Assembly (NCBI GenBank): GCA_964630795.1
Contig: CAZVWF010000003.1
Span: 1-64,000, forward strand
Direction of reading: 5' to 3'
DNA from: SZUA-117 sp964630795
GTDB lineage: Bacteria > Pseudomonadota > Gammaproteobacteria > Steroidobacterales > Woeseiaceae
DNA length: 64,000 bases
Shown: piece after piece, positions 1 through 8,782 of the stretch
How positions within the stretch are numbered: position 1 is the stretch's first letter
How the letters are laid out: each line of letters starts with the position of its first letter
Notes under the pieces: model-generated
What the model saw: only the letters and a program-made list of their open reading frames with translations
Databases searched by the model: none
What the model was told of the DNA's origin: nothing
Position numbers and translations under genes: made by a program

Positions 1-265
1 GGCGGCTGCTGAGGCGGAAACGCCTGCGGAAGCTGAGATAAAGGCACCGGCGGCTACTGAGGCAGAGGCGCCTCCTGTCGAGGAAGCGGATGGCGCGGCA
101 TTGGTAGAAGAGGCGGTTTCAGCTGAGGCGGCTGATGACGCGACGGAAGCACCGAAGGCGGCGAAGAAGACGGCCAAGAAAGCGACCAGAAAGAAAGCGA
201 CCAAGAAGAAAACAGCCAAGAAGAAAACAGCCAAGAAGAGTGCGTCGGAAAAAGATTCGGAGTGA
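1..265 (+). CDS. rpsB: 30S ribosomal protein S2, C-terminal tail (partial)
   Basis: Only the last 87 codons are in the window, read in the frame that starts at base 2 and stops with TGA at 263-265. The visible part is low complexity: an Ala/Glu/Pro-rich stretch followed by a Lys/Ala/Thr-rich tail with repeated KKTAKK-type units. It resembles bacterial histone-H1-like tails. The identity as S2 is inferred from its place directly upstream of tsf, since rpsB-tsf is a nearly universal pair; no S2 core sequence is visible. Many S2 proteins lack such a long tail. A separate lysine-rich protein in this slot cannot be excluded. Confidence 0.75.
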   Translation, partial: AAAEAETPAEAEIKAPAATEAEAPPVEEADGAALVEEAVSAEAADDATEAPKAAKKTAKKATRKKATKKKTAKKKTAKKSASEKDSE

Positions 266-276
266 CGCGACGGCCA

Positions 277-293
277 ACAGCGAAAATCGTTGT
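277..293 (+). promoter_or_regulatory. Small hairpin in the rpsB-tsf spacer
   Basis: ACAGCGA and TCGTTGT form a seven-pair stem (one G-T pair) around a three-base AAA loop. It sits between the rpsB stop and the tsf start. In E. coli the same spacer holds an attenuator that lowers tsf expression relative to rpsB, so a similar role is possible. There is no U-tract, so it is not a standard terminator. Confidence 0.35.
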
Positions 294-326
294 CGCCCGT
301 GAATAGATTGTAAGAGGAATGAAGTG

Positions 327-1217
327 ATGTCTATCAGTGCATCCATGGTGAAGGAACTTCGCGAGCGCACTGGCGCCGGTATGATGGAGTGTAAGAAAGC
401 CCTGGTTGAAACCGAGGGTAATATGGACGCAGCCATTGAAATGCTGCGCAAGTCGGGACAGGCGAAGGCGGACAAGAAGTCCGGCCGCGTTGCGGCTGAC
501 GGCCGTGTGGTCATTTCGGTCAATGGCCAGAAAGCCGCGATGACGGAAATCAATTCTGAAACCGATTTTGTCGCGAAAGACGAGAATTTTATGGCGTATG
601 CGGAAGCAGTCGGTGCCTGTGTCCTCGGTAGCAATGCAGCCGACGTCGAAGCCCTCGCTGGTGAATCGCTGGCCGACGGCCGGACCGTCGAGACCGCGCG
701 CACAGAACTCGTTGCCAAAGTCGGTGAGAACATCTCGGTGCGCCGTTTTGAAAGACTAGAGGCGGCTGAGCACCTGGGAAGCTACACGCATGGCGCACGA
801 ATCGGTGCAATCGTATCTCTGAAAGGCGGTGATGCCGAGCTGGCGCGTGATATCGCCATGCACATTGCGGCGACAAACCCTGTGTGTGTCGACGAAGACG
901 GTGTGCCGGCAGACACGCTGGACCGCGAGCGCCGCATTTTTGCCGAGCAAGCCGCCGAATCAGGCAAGCCGCCCGAGATCATCGAAAAGATGGTCACCGG
1001 CCGGGTTGCCAAGTATCTGAAGGAGATCACGCTCGTTGGTCAGCCGTTCGTCAAGGACCCGGATGTCAGTGTCGGCAAGCTCCTTGGCAATTCCGGGGCT
1101 GAAGTGACGGGCTTCGTGCGCTTCGAGGTCGGCGAGGGCATCGAGAAGAAGGAAGAGAACTTTGCGGAGGAGGTCGCCAGGCAGATCGAGGACGCAAAGA
1201 AGAAGGACGGCGATTAA
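327..1217 (+). CDS. tsf: Elongation factor Ts
   Basis: EF-Ts is the guanine nucleotide exchange factor that regenerates EF-Tu-GTP in the cytoplasm. The 296-residue protein opens with the UBA-like N-terminal domain (VKELRERTGAGMMECKKAL). It carries the conserved TDFVA motif at about residues 79-83, which inserts near the EF-Tu Mg site, followed by the two-part core and a C-terminal module. Length is usual for the family. The ATG at 327 is preferred over the GTG at 324 because AGAGGAA at 313-319 is well spaced for it. It follows rpsB, probably co-transcribed. Confidence 0.98.
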   Translation: MSISASMVKELRERTGAGMMECKKALVETEGNMDAAIEMLRKSGQAKADKKSGRVAADGRVVISVNGQKAAMTEINSETDFVAKDENFMAYAEAVGACVLGSNAADVEALAGESLADGRTVETARTELVAKVGENISVRRFERLEAAEHLGSYTHGARIGAIVSLKGGDAELARDIAMHIAATNPVCVDEDGVPADTLDRERRIFAEQAAESGKPPEIIEKMVTGRVAKYLKEITLVGQPFVKDPDVSVGKLLGNSGAEVTGFVRFEVGEGIEKKEENFAEEVARQIEDAKKKDGD

Positions 1218-1220
1218 TTC

Positions 1221-1255
1221 CAGTAATGAGTTTAAGTTACTATCATAAATTACTG
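1221..1255. repeat. AT-rich inverted repeat after tsf
   Basis: CAGTAAT (1221-1227) and ATTACTG (1249-1255) are perfect inverted arms, with a further TTACT half-site between them (1236-1240). The repeat begins three bases after the tsf stop codon. It has no T-tract, so it is a poor terminator. It could be an operator or a weak transcript-end structure; its position just before the candidate pyrH promoter makes a regulatory role possible. Confidence 0.35.
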
Positions 1256-1261
1256 ATTAAA

Positions 1262-1291
1262 TTGAGTATTATATTGAAAAATCCCAATAAT
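1262..1291 (+). promoter_or_regulatory. Candidate sigma-70 promoter for pyrH
   Basis: TTGAGT (1262-1267) and AATAAT (1286-1291) are separated by 18 bases in a markedly AT-rich part of the 149-base tsf-pyrH gap. It is the only plausible promoter seen between the two genes. Downstream, TCGCG and CGCGA arms flank AGGGTAAA. The call rests on consensus match alone. Confidence 0.4.
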
Positions 1292-1366
1292 CGATGCTAT
1301 CGCGAGGGTAAACGCGACAGGACTGTGCGCTTTTAGGTTGCCGATTGACAAGAAAAGGATGATCCA

Positions 1367-2089
1367 ATGACCAATGCCCCGGTGCTCTACCAACGTGTAC
1401 TCGTGAAGTTATCCGGTGAAGCGTTGATGGGTGACCTGGATTACGGTATCGAGCCAGAGGTCATCCAGCGGATTGCGGCCGAATTGGCTGCCGTCCGCAA
1501 GCTGGGTATCGAGGTGGCGATCGTCATCGGCGGCGGCAACATTTTCCGTGGGGCGGGACTTGCCCGGGCTGGCATGGATCGCGTAACCGGCGATTACATG
1601 GGCATGCTCGCGACTGTGATGAACGCGCTCGCGATCCAGGACGCGCTCGAAGCCCTGGACGTCCACGCGCGCGTGATGTCTGCGATCCGGATTAACGAAG
1701 TTTGCGAAGACTACATCCGGCGACGCGCGGTCCGGCATCTCGAAAAAGACCGGGTCGTGATCTTTGCTGCCGGTACCGGCAATCCTTTTTTCACAACTGA
1801 CAGCGCTGCGAGTCTCCGCGCCATCGAGATTAACGCCGATGTACTCCTGAAGGCGACCAAGGTCAGTGGTGTGTACGACTCGGATCCCCGGGAGAATGCA
1901 GATGCATCGTTGTTGGACACCGTGTCCTTCGACAAGGTGCTCGTTGACAAGCTCAACGTCATGGATGCGACGGCGATCGTCATGTGCCGGGACAACAATT
2001 TGCCACTGAGGGTGTTAAGCATGACGGAACAGGGCACGCTGGTGAAGGCGATGACGGATCCGGACGTCGGGACACTGGTCACAGCCTGA
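1367..2089 (+). CDS. pyrH: Uridylate kinase
   Basis: UMP kinase phosphorylates UMP to UDP, the first committed step towards UTP and CTP. The 240-residue protein has the amino-acid-kinase fold of the bacterial hexameric enzyme. It shows the N-terminal KLSGEAL phosphate-binding loop, GGGNIFRG, the TGNPFFTTDSAA segment and the ATKVSGVYDSDP nucleotide region. Length matches the family. The ATG follows AAAAGGA with good spacing. Its place between tsf and frr is the classic order. Confidence 0.98.
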   Translation: MTNAPVLYQRVLVKLSGEALMGDLDYGIEPEVIQRIAAELAAVRKLGIEVAIVIGGGNIFRGAGLARAGMDRVTGDYMGMLATVMNALAIQDALEALDVHARVMSAIRINEVCEDYIRRRAVRHLEKDRVVIFAAGTGNPFFTTDSAASLRAIEINADVLLKATKVSGVYDSDPRENADASLLDTVSFDKVLVDKLNVMDATAIVMCRDNNLPLRVLSMTEQGTLVKAMTDPDVGTLVTA

Positions 2090-2122
2090 ACTGGCTGCGG
2101 AACAAAAGAGAGGCGACAAAAC

Positions 2123-2680
2123 GTGATAGACGACATCAAGAAAGACGCCAGCGGTCGTATGGACAAAAGTGTGGCTGCCCTGGCACAGGAATTGACGAAG
2201 CTGCGGACGGGTCGTGCGCACACGAGTCTACTTGACCACATCACGGTCGAGTACTACGGCAGCGAAGTGCCGCTGAACCAGGTTGCCAACGTCAATGTAG
2301 AGGATTCGCGAACATTGACCGTCTCGCCCTGGGAAAAGCAAATGGTGCAGGCAATCGAGAAGGCTATCATGACTTCGGATCTCGGCCTTAACCCGGCGAC
2401 CGCGGGGACGATTATTCGGGTGCCGCTGCCGCCGCTGACCGAAGAGCGACGCAAGGACATGATTCGGCTGGTTCGCCAGGAGGCTGAAGGCGGGCGAGTT
2501 GCCATTCGCAATATTCGTCGTGACGCGATCTCGGATATCAAGGATCTTCTTAAGGAGAAGATGATCGGCGAGGATGATGAGCGTCGGGGTGAGGAAGAAA
2601 TCCAGGCGATTACTGACAAGCATATCGCCACCATTGATGAAATGCTGGCAACGAAAGAATCGGAGCTGATGGAAATCTGA
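2123..2680 (+). CDS. frr: Ribosome recycling factor
   Basis: RRF, with EF-G, splits post-termination ribosomes into subunits. The 185-residue length is exact for the family. Motifs include LRTGRAHTSLLDHI near the N terminus, the central ITSDLGLNP-type segment (here MTSDLGLNPATAG), and the helical RLVRQEAEGGRVAIRNIRRD stretch. It starts with GTG at 2123. It lies 33 bases after pyrH and is probably in the same transcript. Confidence 0.97.
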   Translation: MIDDIKKDASGRMDKSVAALAQELTKLRTGRAHTSLLDHITVEYYGSEVPLNQVANVNVEDSRTLTVSPWEKQMVQAIEKAIMTSDLGLNPATAGTIIRVPLPPLTEERRKDMIRLVRQEAEGGRVAIRNIRRDAISDIKDLLKEKMIGEDDERRGEEEIQAITDKHIATIDEMLATKESELMEI

Positions 2681-2694
2681 GTATTACCGGGGCC

Positions 2695-3447
2695 ATGAAC
2701 GACGACGTTAAAAACGCCGAGGAAGCCAGGCTGCAACAGGTGCCCGAGCATGTTGCCGTCATCATGGATGGCAATGGTCGCTGGGCGCGTGCGCGCGGGC
2801 TGCCGCGGCATGCCGGTCATCGTGCCGGCGTGAAATCCGTGCGTGAGTCCGTCGAAATCGCTGCGAAACGCGGCGTCGCCTACCTGACCGTGTTTGCCTT
2901 CTCGAGCGAAAACTGGCGCCGCCCTGACGATGAGGTCAGTAAGTTAATGGGGCTGTTTATTGAGGCTCTGCAACGAGAAGTCGACGACCTGCATCGAAAC
3001 AATGTAAGGCTCCGGTTTATTGGTGCACGTGACCAGCTCAGCACCGAACTCGCAAGTCGAATCGAGGCGGCAGAAGACAAGACCCGTAATAACGATGGCC
3101 TCAACTTGTTGGTAGCGGCGGCGTACGGTGGCCGTTGGGACATCGTGCAGGCAGCGCGGTCACTGGTGACCAGGGCCGGTAATGGAGATATCGCTGTCGA
3201 AGATATCGACGCAGACGCATTCGCCGGGGAGCTGTCGCTATCCGGTATTCCGGACCCGGATCTGCTCATACGCACGGGTGGTGAGCGTCGCGTCAGCAAC
3301 TTTCTGCTCTGGCATCTGGCCTACGCAGAGTTTTGGTTTACCGATTGTCTGTGGCCCGATTTTGGGCAGCCACAGTTTGATGAGGCGCTGGACTATTTTG
3401 TCAGTCGTCAGCGGCGATACGGCTGTACCGGGGACCAGGTGGCCTGA
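2695..3447 (+). CDS. uppS: Undecaprenyl diphosphate synthase (cis-prenyltransferase)
   Basis: UppS extends farnesyl diphosphate with eight isopentenyl diphosphate units to give the C55 lipid carrier used for peptidoglycan and O-antigen. The signature VIMDGNGRWA places the catalytic Asp at about residue 25. FSSENWRRP and the C-terminal PDPDLLIRTGGERRVSNFLLW block are also present. The 250-residue length is normal. It starts 15 bases after the frr stop. It shows that the cell needs isoprenoid precursors, which bears on the missing MEP genes nearby. Confidence 0.97.
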   Translation: MNDDVKNAEEARLQQVPEHVAVIMDGNGRWARARGLPRHAGHRAGVKSVRESVEIAAKRGVAYLTVFAFSSENWRRPDDEVSKLMGLFIEALQREVDDLHRNNVRLRFIGARDQLSTELASRIEAAEDKTRNNDGLNLLVAAAYGGRWDIVQAARSLVTRAGNGDIAVEDIDADAFAGELSLSGIPDPDLLIRTGGERRVSNFLLWHLAYAEFWFTDCLWPDFGQPQFDEALDYFVSRQRRYGCTGDQVA

Positions 3448-3448
3448 A

Positions 3449-4240
3449 ATGCTCAAACAACGCATCATGACTGCAGTCGTCGCGCTGGCCGTTTTGGCCA
3501 TCGTGTTGTTCGTTGTGCCGCCGATCATTGCTCGCGTGGTCATTGCGGTCGTAATCATTGCCGGTGCCTGGGAGTGGGGCGGATTCCTGTTCGGCGATTC
3601 GCGTGGCGGGCGCATGACCTATGCCGCTTTTATTGTTGTGCTGATGGCTGTCATCGCGTTCAACCTGCATGACCCCGCCTGGCGCGAGAACCTGTTTACG
3701 CTGGCGCTGGCCTGGTGGCTGCTGGCGCTGGCCTGGATGCTTTTCTTCCCCACACCGATCCCAATGACGATTACCTGGCTGTGTGGGAGCCTGGTGCTCG
3801 TGCCTGCCTGGGCGGCGCTGGATCAGCTCTATACACAGTCGCCTGAATTACTGGTGTTTGCATTGTTGATCGTGTGGTTTGCCGATATCGGTGCTTATTT
3901 CGTCGGCAAGGGTTTCGGTCGCGTCAAACTGGCGCCCGCGATAAGTCCGGGCAAGACCTGGGAGGGCGTACTGGGTGGTCTGACCGCCGTTACCGTCCTC
4001 GCTGCGGTTGGCAGCGCCTATTTCGAGGTTGCTGTCTCCGTCCTGGTGCCGTTTTGCCTCGCTGTGACGATGTTATCGATCGTCGGCGACCTGACGGTCA
4101 GCATGTTCAAGCGAACAGCAGGCGTCAAAGACAGTGGCGCGCTGTTCCCGGGTCATGGCGGTGTCATGGATCGTATCGACAGTGTCTCGGCAGCCGCGCC
4201 CCTGTTTGCACTGGCGCTGACGTGGATCGGGCTCCACTGA
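3449..4240 (+). CDS. cdsA: Phosphatidate cytidylyltransferase
   Basis: CdsA makes CDP-diacylglycerol from phosphatidic acid and CTP in the inner membrane, the branch point for all phospholipids. The 263-residue protein has several hydrophobic segments and ends with the family signature SMFKRTAGVKDSGALFPGHG followed by GVMDRIDS. The ATG at 3449 lies one base after the uppS stop. A longer open frame runs upstream inside uppS but has no CdsA-like sequence there. Confidence 0.96.
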   Translation: MLKQRIMTAVVALAVLAIVLFVVPPIIARVVIAVVIIAGAWEWGGFLFGDSRGGRMTYAAFIVVLMAVIAFNLHDPAWRENLFTLALAWWLLALAWMLFFPTPIPMTITWLCGSLVLVPAWAALDQLYTQSPELLVFALLIVWFADIGAYFVGKGFGRVKLAPAISPGKTWEGVLGGLTAVTVLAAVGSAYFEVAVSVLVPFCLAVTMLSIVGDLTVSMFKRTAGVKDSGALFPGHGGVMDRIDSVSAAAPLFALALTWIGLH

Positions 4241-4397
4241 TGGACGCGACCGTTCAGCAGGGATGCACTCCGCGACATGCAGAGTACGGCGGAACTGGTC
4301 TGCATGCGGCCAGTCTCAATGCAGGAACGCGGCCTGCGCGTATGGCCGACGACCGGTATGCGGTACAGGTGTTTTATTTTGCAGGAATTTGTCTGAC
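4241..4397. other. Gene-free spacer where dxr is expected
   Basis: In many gammaproteobacteria dxr (ispC) lies between cdsA and rseP. Here the interval is only 157 bases and no frame resembles the Dxr N terminus (no GSTGSIG-like NADPH loop). I see no terminator or clear relic. AGGAA at 4382-4386 may serve as the rseP ribosome binding site. Confidence 0.8.
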
Positions 4398-5765
4398 ATG
4401 ATGTCCGGTGCATTGACTAATTTGCTGGCATTCATCGTGGCGATCAGTGTCCTGGTCGCGGTGCACGAGTACGGTCACTACATTGTCGGCCGCTGGTGTG
4501 GCATGAAGATCCTGCGCTTTTCGGTGGGCTTCGGTAAGCCCATCTGGACGCATGTTGGTCGCGGCAGGGATAAGACCGAATATTGTATTTCCGCGATCCC
4601 GCTCGGTGGCTACGTCAAGTTTCTCGGTGAACGCTATGGTTCCGGCGAACCGGTGGACCCGGAGGACGAGGGCCGGGCTTTTAACCAACGTCCGGTATCC
4701 CGTCGAATCCTGGTTTTGCTGGCCGGTCCCTTCTTCAATTTCCTGTTTGCGTTTCTGGCCTACTGGGTTCTCTTTATCAATGGTGTTCCGACGATGAAGC
4801 CAGCGGTAGGCGACGTTACCCCGGATTCCTATGCCGCCGAAGCCGGGCTGCGTCACGGTGATCGGATCATCAAGGTGGGTGACCGTGACGTGACGGACTG
4901 GGAAACCGCTCTCGTGTCCATGCTCGACGAAATGGTCAGCGACGGCACCGTCACCCTGGCGCTCGAGGAGCAGGATGGCTTCTTGCGGACGACCACAATC
5001 AATGTGGGCGAGGATCGCACGCGGCTTACCGAACCGGGCATGCTGTTCGATGGCCTTGGGTTTCAGCCCTGGCGGCCGCCCGCGGTGCTGGCCACAGTTG
5101 AAGAAGGGGGTGCCGGAGACCAGGGTGGGCTCGAAGTCGGTGATCGCATAACGGCGATCGATGGCGAGGCGGTGGTTTCGTTTGGCGATTTGCAACAACT
5201 GGTCAGTGCCCGTCCTGGTGCCAACGTGACCTTCGAGTTGGTCCGTGATGAAGTGCCGATGGCGATCGATCTCAAAATTGGTTCGCGCGATGTTGACGGG
5301 CAGCAAAGAGGCTTTCTCAATGTGGGAATCGGCAATGTTGCGTCAGATTACTGGTATCTGCGACAGTTCGGCCCCGTACAGTCAATAGCGCAATCCATCG
5401 AGCGGACCTGGACGTCGACCCTTTTTACGGTGCGCATGCTTGGCCGAATGGTCACCGGTGAAGTGTCGATCAAGAATATCAGCGGACCGATAAATATCGC
5501 ACAGTTCGCGGGCAGTTCTGCCGCGGCCGGGATCAATCCGTTTCTGAATTTCCTGGCCCTGGTCAGTATCAGCCTGGGCGTGTTGAATCTGCTGCCGATT
5601 CCGGTGTTGGACGGTGGTCAGATCGTCTATCACGGTATTGAAGGAATCAAAGGTAGTCCCGTGTCTGAACGGGCACAAATGATCGGTCAGCAAATCGGCA
5701 TCGTTGCTTTGTTGATGCTGATGAGTTTTGCCTTCTATAACGACATTGCACGGATAGTGAGCTGA
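4398..5765 (+). CDS. rseP: Site-2 intramembrane zinc protease RseP
   Basis: RseP makes the second cut in the anti-sigma factor RseA and clears signal-peptide remnants. HEYGH at about residues 23-27 in the first membrane segment supplies the zinc ligands and catalytic Glu. PDZ domains fill the middle. The C-terminal VLDGG motif in a membrane segment completes the active site. From ATG 4398 the protein is 455 residues, the usual size; ATG 4401 is an equal alternative. The longer upstream frame is not conserved-looking. Its substrate gene rseA is at 41.6 kb in this same window. Confidence 0.96.
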   Translation: MMSGALTNLLAFIVAISVLVAVHEYGHYIVGRWCGMKILRFSVGFGKPIWTHVGRGRDKTEYCISAIPLGGYVKFLGERYGSGEPVDPEDEGRAFNQRPVSRRILVLLAGPFFNFLFAFLAYWVLFINGVPTMKPAVGDVTPDSYAAEAGLRHGDRIIKVGDRDVTDWETALVSMLDEMVSDGTVTLALEEQDGFLRTTTINVGEDRTRLTEPGMLFDGLGFQPWRPPAVLATVEEGGAGDQGGLEVGDRITAIDGEAVVSFGDLQQLVSARPGANVTFELVRDEVPMAIDLKIGSRDVDGQQRGFLNVGIGNVASDYWYLRQFGPVQSIAQSIERTWTSTLFTVRMLGRMVTGEVSIKNISGPINIAQFAGSSAAAGINPFLNFLALVSISLGVLNLLPIPVLDGGQIVYHGIEGIKGSPVSERAQMIGQQIGIVALLMLMSFAFYNDIARIVS

Positions 5766-5768
5766 CGG

Positions 5769-8183
5769 ATGGATAGTGTATTCACTCGAGTGGTTTTTCG
5801 CCTGAGGCAAGTAACGTTTGTCGCAATCGTCATTACGCTTATGCCGGTGATGGCTGCTGCACAAGGCGATTCGTTCGTCGTGCGAGATATGCGTGTCGAA
5901 GGCCTCCAGCGAATCTCCGAAGGAACCGTCTTCAACTACCTGTCGATCAATATTGGCGACACGATTGATACGATCCGGATTCAGGAATCGATTCGGACGC
6001 TGTACACGCAGGCCCTGTTTGATGATATCGAAATGCGTCGGGATGGCGAGACGCTGGTCGTGGTTGTGCGTGAACGTCCTTCAATTGAGAGCTTCACGAT
6101 TGAGGGAAACAAGGACATCAAGACCGAAGATCTGATGGAATCGTTGCGAAACGTCGGGCTTGCGCGCGGTCGTACCTTCGACCGGTCCGTGCTGGATAAC
6201 GTACAGATGTTTCTGACCGAGCAGTACTACGATCGTGGCAAGTATGGTGTAGCGGTTGAGACAGAGGTGACCGATCGACCTAACAACACCGTGGCGATCA
6301 GTATCGATGTCAAGGAAGGTGACCGTGCGAAGATTCGGCAGGTCAACATCGTGGGCAATCGCAGCTTTGATGAAGACGATATTCGTGCAGATTTCGAGCT
6401 GGATACGGCGAACTGGCTTTCATGGTTCCGACAGGATGATCGCTATGCGAAGGAATCGCTGGAGGGTGACCTCGAGAAACTCCGTTCCTTTTACATGGAT
6501 CGCGGGTATGCAGACTTCCGGGTTGAGTCTACCCAAGTGGCCATTTCGCCGGATCGCAAGGATATCTACGTAACGGTCAATATCCATGAGGGTGAGCAGT
6601 TCACGATATCCGACGTCAAGATAGTCGGTGAAATGGTCGTACCCGAACCGATTTTGAGAACTTTGGTACTCGCACAACCAGGTTCAATATTTAATTTGAA
6701 GTTGTTGGTCGGATCGACCGAATTAATGTCGTTCCGCCTGGGCGAAGCAGGCTACGCTAATTCAGAAATCGAATATGTTCCGGAACTCGATTACGACACC
6801 AAGGAAGTATCGGTTACGTTTTACATCAATCCGAACAGTCGTGTGTACGTACGTCGAATCAATTTCAAGGGCGTGGATCAGATTGACGACGAGGTGCTGC
6901 GCCGTGAAATGCGACAGAACGAAAGCGCGTATTTGTCGAATCGTGCGGTTGATCGATCCAAGATCCGCCTGCAGCGCCTGCCCTATGTTGAAAGTGTGGA
7001 GGTCGAAAATGTACCGGTCGCCGGTACACCCGACTTGGTCGATGTTGACTTTGATATCACCTATCGGATGCCCGGACAGTTCAGTGGTGGTCTCGGCTAT
7101 TCAGAGCTACAGAAGTTGATGTTGAACGGCAGCATTGTTCACACCAACTTTCTCGGTTCGGGCGAACGCGTTGCATTGAATGCGAACTCCGGCCGGTTTT
7201 CGACCTTTTATTCGCTTTCACATACGGACCCTTGCACGACCCTGAACTGCATCAGTCGAACCGTCGGTGTCAACTATCGGGACATTACGGCGTTTACGGC
7301 GGCGGCGTCTGACTTCTCGACGACGAGTTACGGCGCATCGCTAGAATACGGTTTTCCCATTACTGAATTCCAAAGTCTGAGTGTCGGTCTCGCATTCAAC
7401 AAATCCGAATTGCTGTCTTCAGCGAGAAGTACACTGCAGGCGCAGGAGTGGGTGACAAATAACGGCAATCCATTCTTAAACAGCTCGTCTGGGGGCATAG
7501 ACTTTTTTGGTACGGAATTCAATTCCACCGAACTGATTCTCGGCTGGATTTATGACAGCCGGAACCGGGCACTGTTTGCGGACAGGGGGTCGAGGCAGCA
7601 GATTTTTCTCAGCTACGCAGTGCCGGGCAGCGATGTTGAGTACTTCACTGCGCGCTACAACTATACAAAATATATCAATATCTATGGCCCCTGGACCATC
7701 CGCATCAACGCTGAACTGGGTTGGGGCGAGGCATTGGGGAGTACGACGGCATTACCGCCCTACAAGCAGTTCTACGGCGGCGGGCCGGAATCCATTCGTG
7801 GCTACAAGGAGTCGTGGATGGGGCCGATTGACAGCTACGGCCGACCGTATGGCGGTAATGTGTTGGTTGCCAGCCAACTTGAGCTTATAATCCCACTCCC
7901 TGAGAAATTTAGTAGTCAGGCGCGAGCCAGCATCTTCTACGATATTGGCAACCTGTTTAACACCGGCGAGGTCAGTTTTACCGACAAATTGGGCAGTCCC
8001 GTAGAGTACAAGCCCGAATTCGATGACTTGCGGACATCCGTAGGTGTGGCGGTACAATGGCTGGCACCAATGGGATTGTTCCGGTTCAGTTACGCGTTGC
8101 CGCTAAACGAGTTCAAGGGTAACGACAGATTTTACGGAGATCAGATCGAAAGGTTTCAGTTCTCCATTGGGCAGGCATTTTGA
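5769..8183 (+). CDS. bamA: Outer membrane protein assembly factor BamA
   Basis: BamA is the core of the machine that folds beta-barrel proteins into the outer membrane. It has an N-terminal signal peptide ending near AAAQG. About 400 residues of POTRA repeats follow (opening with FVVRDMRVEGLQRISEGTVFNYL), then a C-terminal 16-strand barrel. The barrel carries a FYGGGPESIRGY loop-6 motif (VRGF/IRGY type) and a terminal phenylalanine, typical of barrel proteins. The 804-residue length is usual. It follows rseP by three bases and is followed by skp, the canonical order. Confidence 0.97.
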   Translation: MDSVFTRVVFRLRQVTFVAIVITLMPVMAAAQGDSFVVRDMRVEGLQRISEGTVFNYLSINIGDTIDTIRIQESIRTLYTQALFDDIEMRRDGETLVVVVRERPSIESFTIEGNKDIKTEDLMESLRNVGLARGRTFDRSVLDNVQMFLTEQYYDRGKYGVAVETEVTDRPNNTVAISIDVKEGDRAKIRQVNIVGNRSFDEDDIRADFELDTANWLSWFRQDDRYAKESLEGDLEKLRSFYMDRGYADFRVESTQVAISPDRKDIYVTVNIHEGEQFTISDVKIVGEMVVPEPILRTLVLAQPGSIFNLKLLVGSTELMSFRLGEAGYANSEIEYVPELDYDTKEVSVTFYINPNSRVYVRRINFKGVDQIDDEVLRREMRQNESAYLSNRAVDRSKIRLQRLPYVESVEVENVPVAGTPDLVDVDFDITYRMPGQFSGGLGYSELQKLMLNGSIVHTNFLGSGERVALNANSGRFSTFYSLSHTDPCTTLNCISRTVGVNYRDITAFTAAASDFSTTSYGASLEYGFPITEFQSLSVGLAFNKSELLSSARSTLQAQEWVTNNGNPFLNSSSGGIDFFGTEFNSTELILGWIYDSRNRALFADRGSRQQIFLSYAVPGSDVEYFTARYNYTKYINIYGPWTIRINAELGWGEALGSTTALPPYKQFYGGGPESIRGYKESWMGPIDSYGRPYGGNVLVASQLELIIPLPEKFSSQARASIFYDIGNLFNTGEVSFTDKLGSPVEYKPEFDDLRTSVGVAVQWLAPMGLFRFSYALPLNEFKGNDRFYGDQIERFQFSIGQAF

Positions 8184-8196
8184 GGATTGAATTTCT

Positions 8197-8733
8197 ATGA
8201 ATGTTGTAAAACCATACCTGGTTAGAACTATTGCAGTGCTCGCGCTCGCATTGTCCTTCGGCGGGAGCGCTATCGCCCAGGAGGTCAAAGTCGGTGTCGT
8301 AAACATTCAGCAGTTAATGGAACAGGCGCCGCAGGCGCGCGTTGCAATGGAAGCGCTGGACCAGGAATTCCAACCTCGGCAACGTGAGATCATTGCGAGG
8401 ACAAACGAGTTCCAGGAAATGACGGAAAAGGTCCAGCGTGATCTTGCTGTCATGGGTGAAACGGAACGCCGCAACGCGGAAAAAGAACTGCGTGATTTGC
8501 AGCGTGAGGTTACGCGACTGCAGAACGAGTTTCGTGAAGACCTGAATCTGCGTCGCAATGAAGAGCTTGGTACGTTAAACCGCGCATTGCTGAAAGAAGT
8601 ACAGGACTATGCGCAGGCGCAGGGCTACGACCTTGTTGTCGGTGATGGCGTCCTTTTCGCCAGCACAGCGGTGAATATTACGGAAAACGTGTTGCGCGCC
8701 ATGGAAGCCAACTTTCAGGCGGCTGGAAACTAA
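8197..8733 (+). CDS. skp: Periplasmic chaperone Skp (OmpH family)
   Basis: Skp holds unfolded outer membrane proteins in the periplasm for delivery to BamA. The 178-residue protein has a signal peptide cleaved near AIAQ, a short VKVGVVNIQQLM beta segment, a long charged coiled-coil (roughly residues 50-130), and a C-terminal YDLVVGDGVLFAS strand region. This is the OmpH fold. It lies between bamA and lpxD, as in relatives. Confidence 0.94.
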   Translation: MNVVKPYLVRTIAVLALALSFGGSAIAQEVKVGVVNIQQLMEQAPQARVAMEALDQEFQPRQREIIARTNEFQEMTEKVQRDLAVMGETERRNAEKELRDLQREVTRLQNEFREDLNLRRNEELGTLNRALLKEVQDYAQAQGYDLVVGDGVLFASTAVNITENVLRAMEANFQAAGN

Positions 8734-8782
8734 CGTCTGAAACGCGCGTGTCCTTGGGTGAGGGCACCTGTCCGGGAGAGCG

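Noticed and set aside
4263..4397. Upstream in-frame extension of rseP as a possible dxr relic
   Set aside because: The extra codons are Cys/Arg-rich and show no NADPH-binding loop or other Dxr motif.
4374..5306. Reverse-strand open frame of 310 codons over rseP
   Set aside because: Antisense to RseP with His/Arg-rich composition expected from codon complement; no domain seen.
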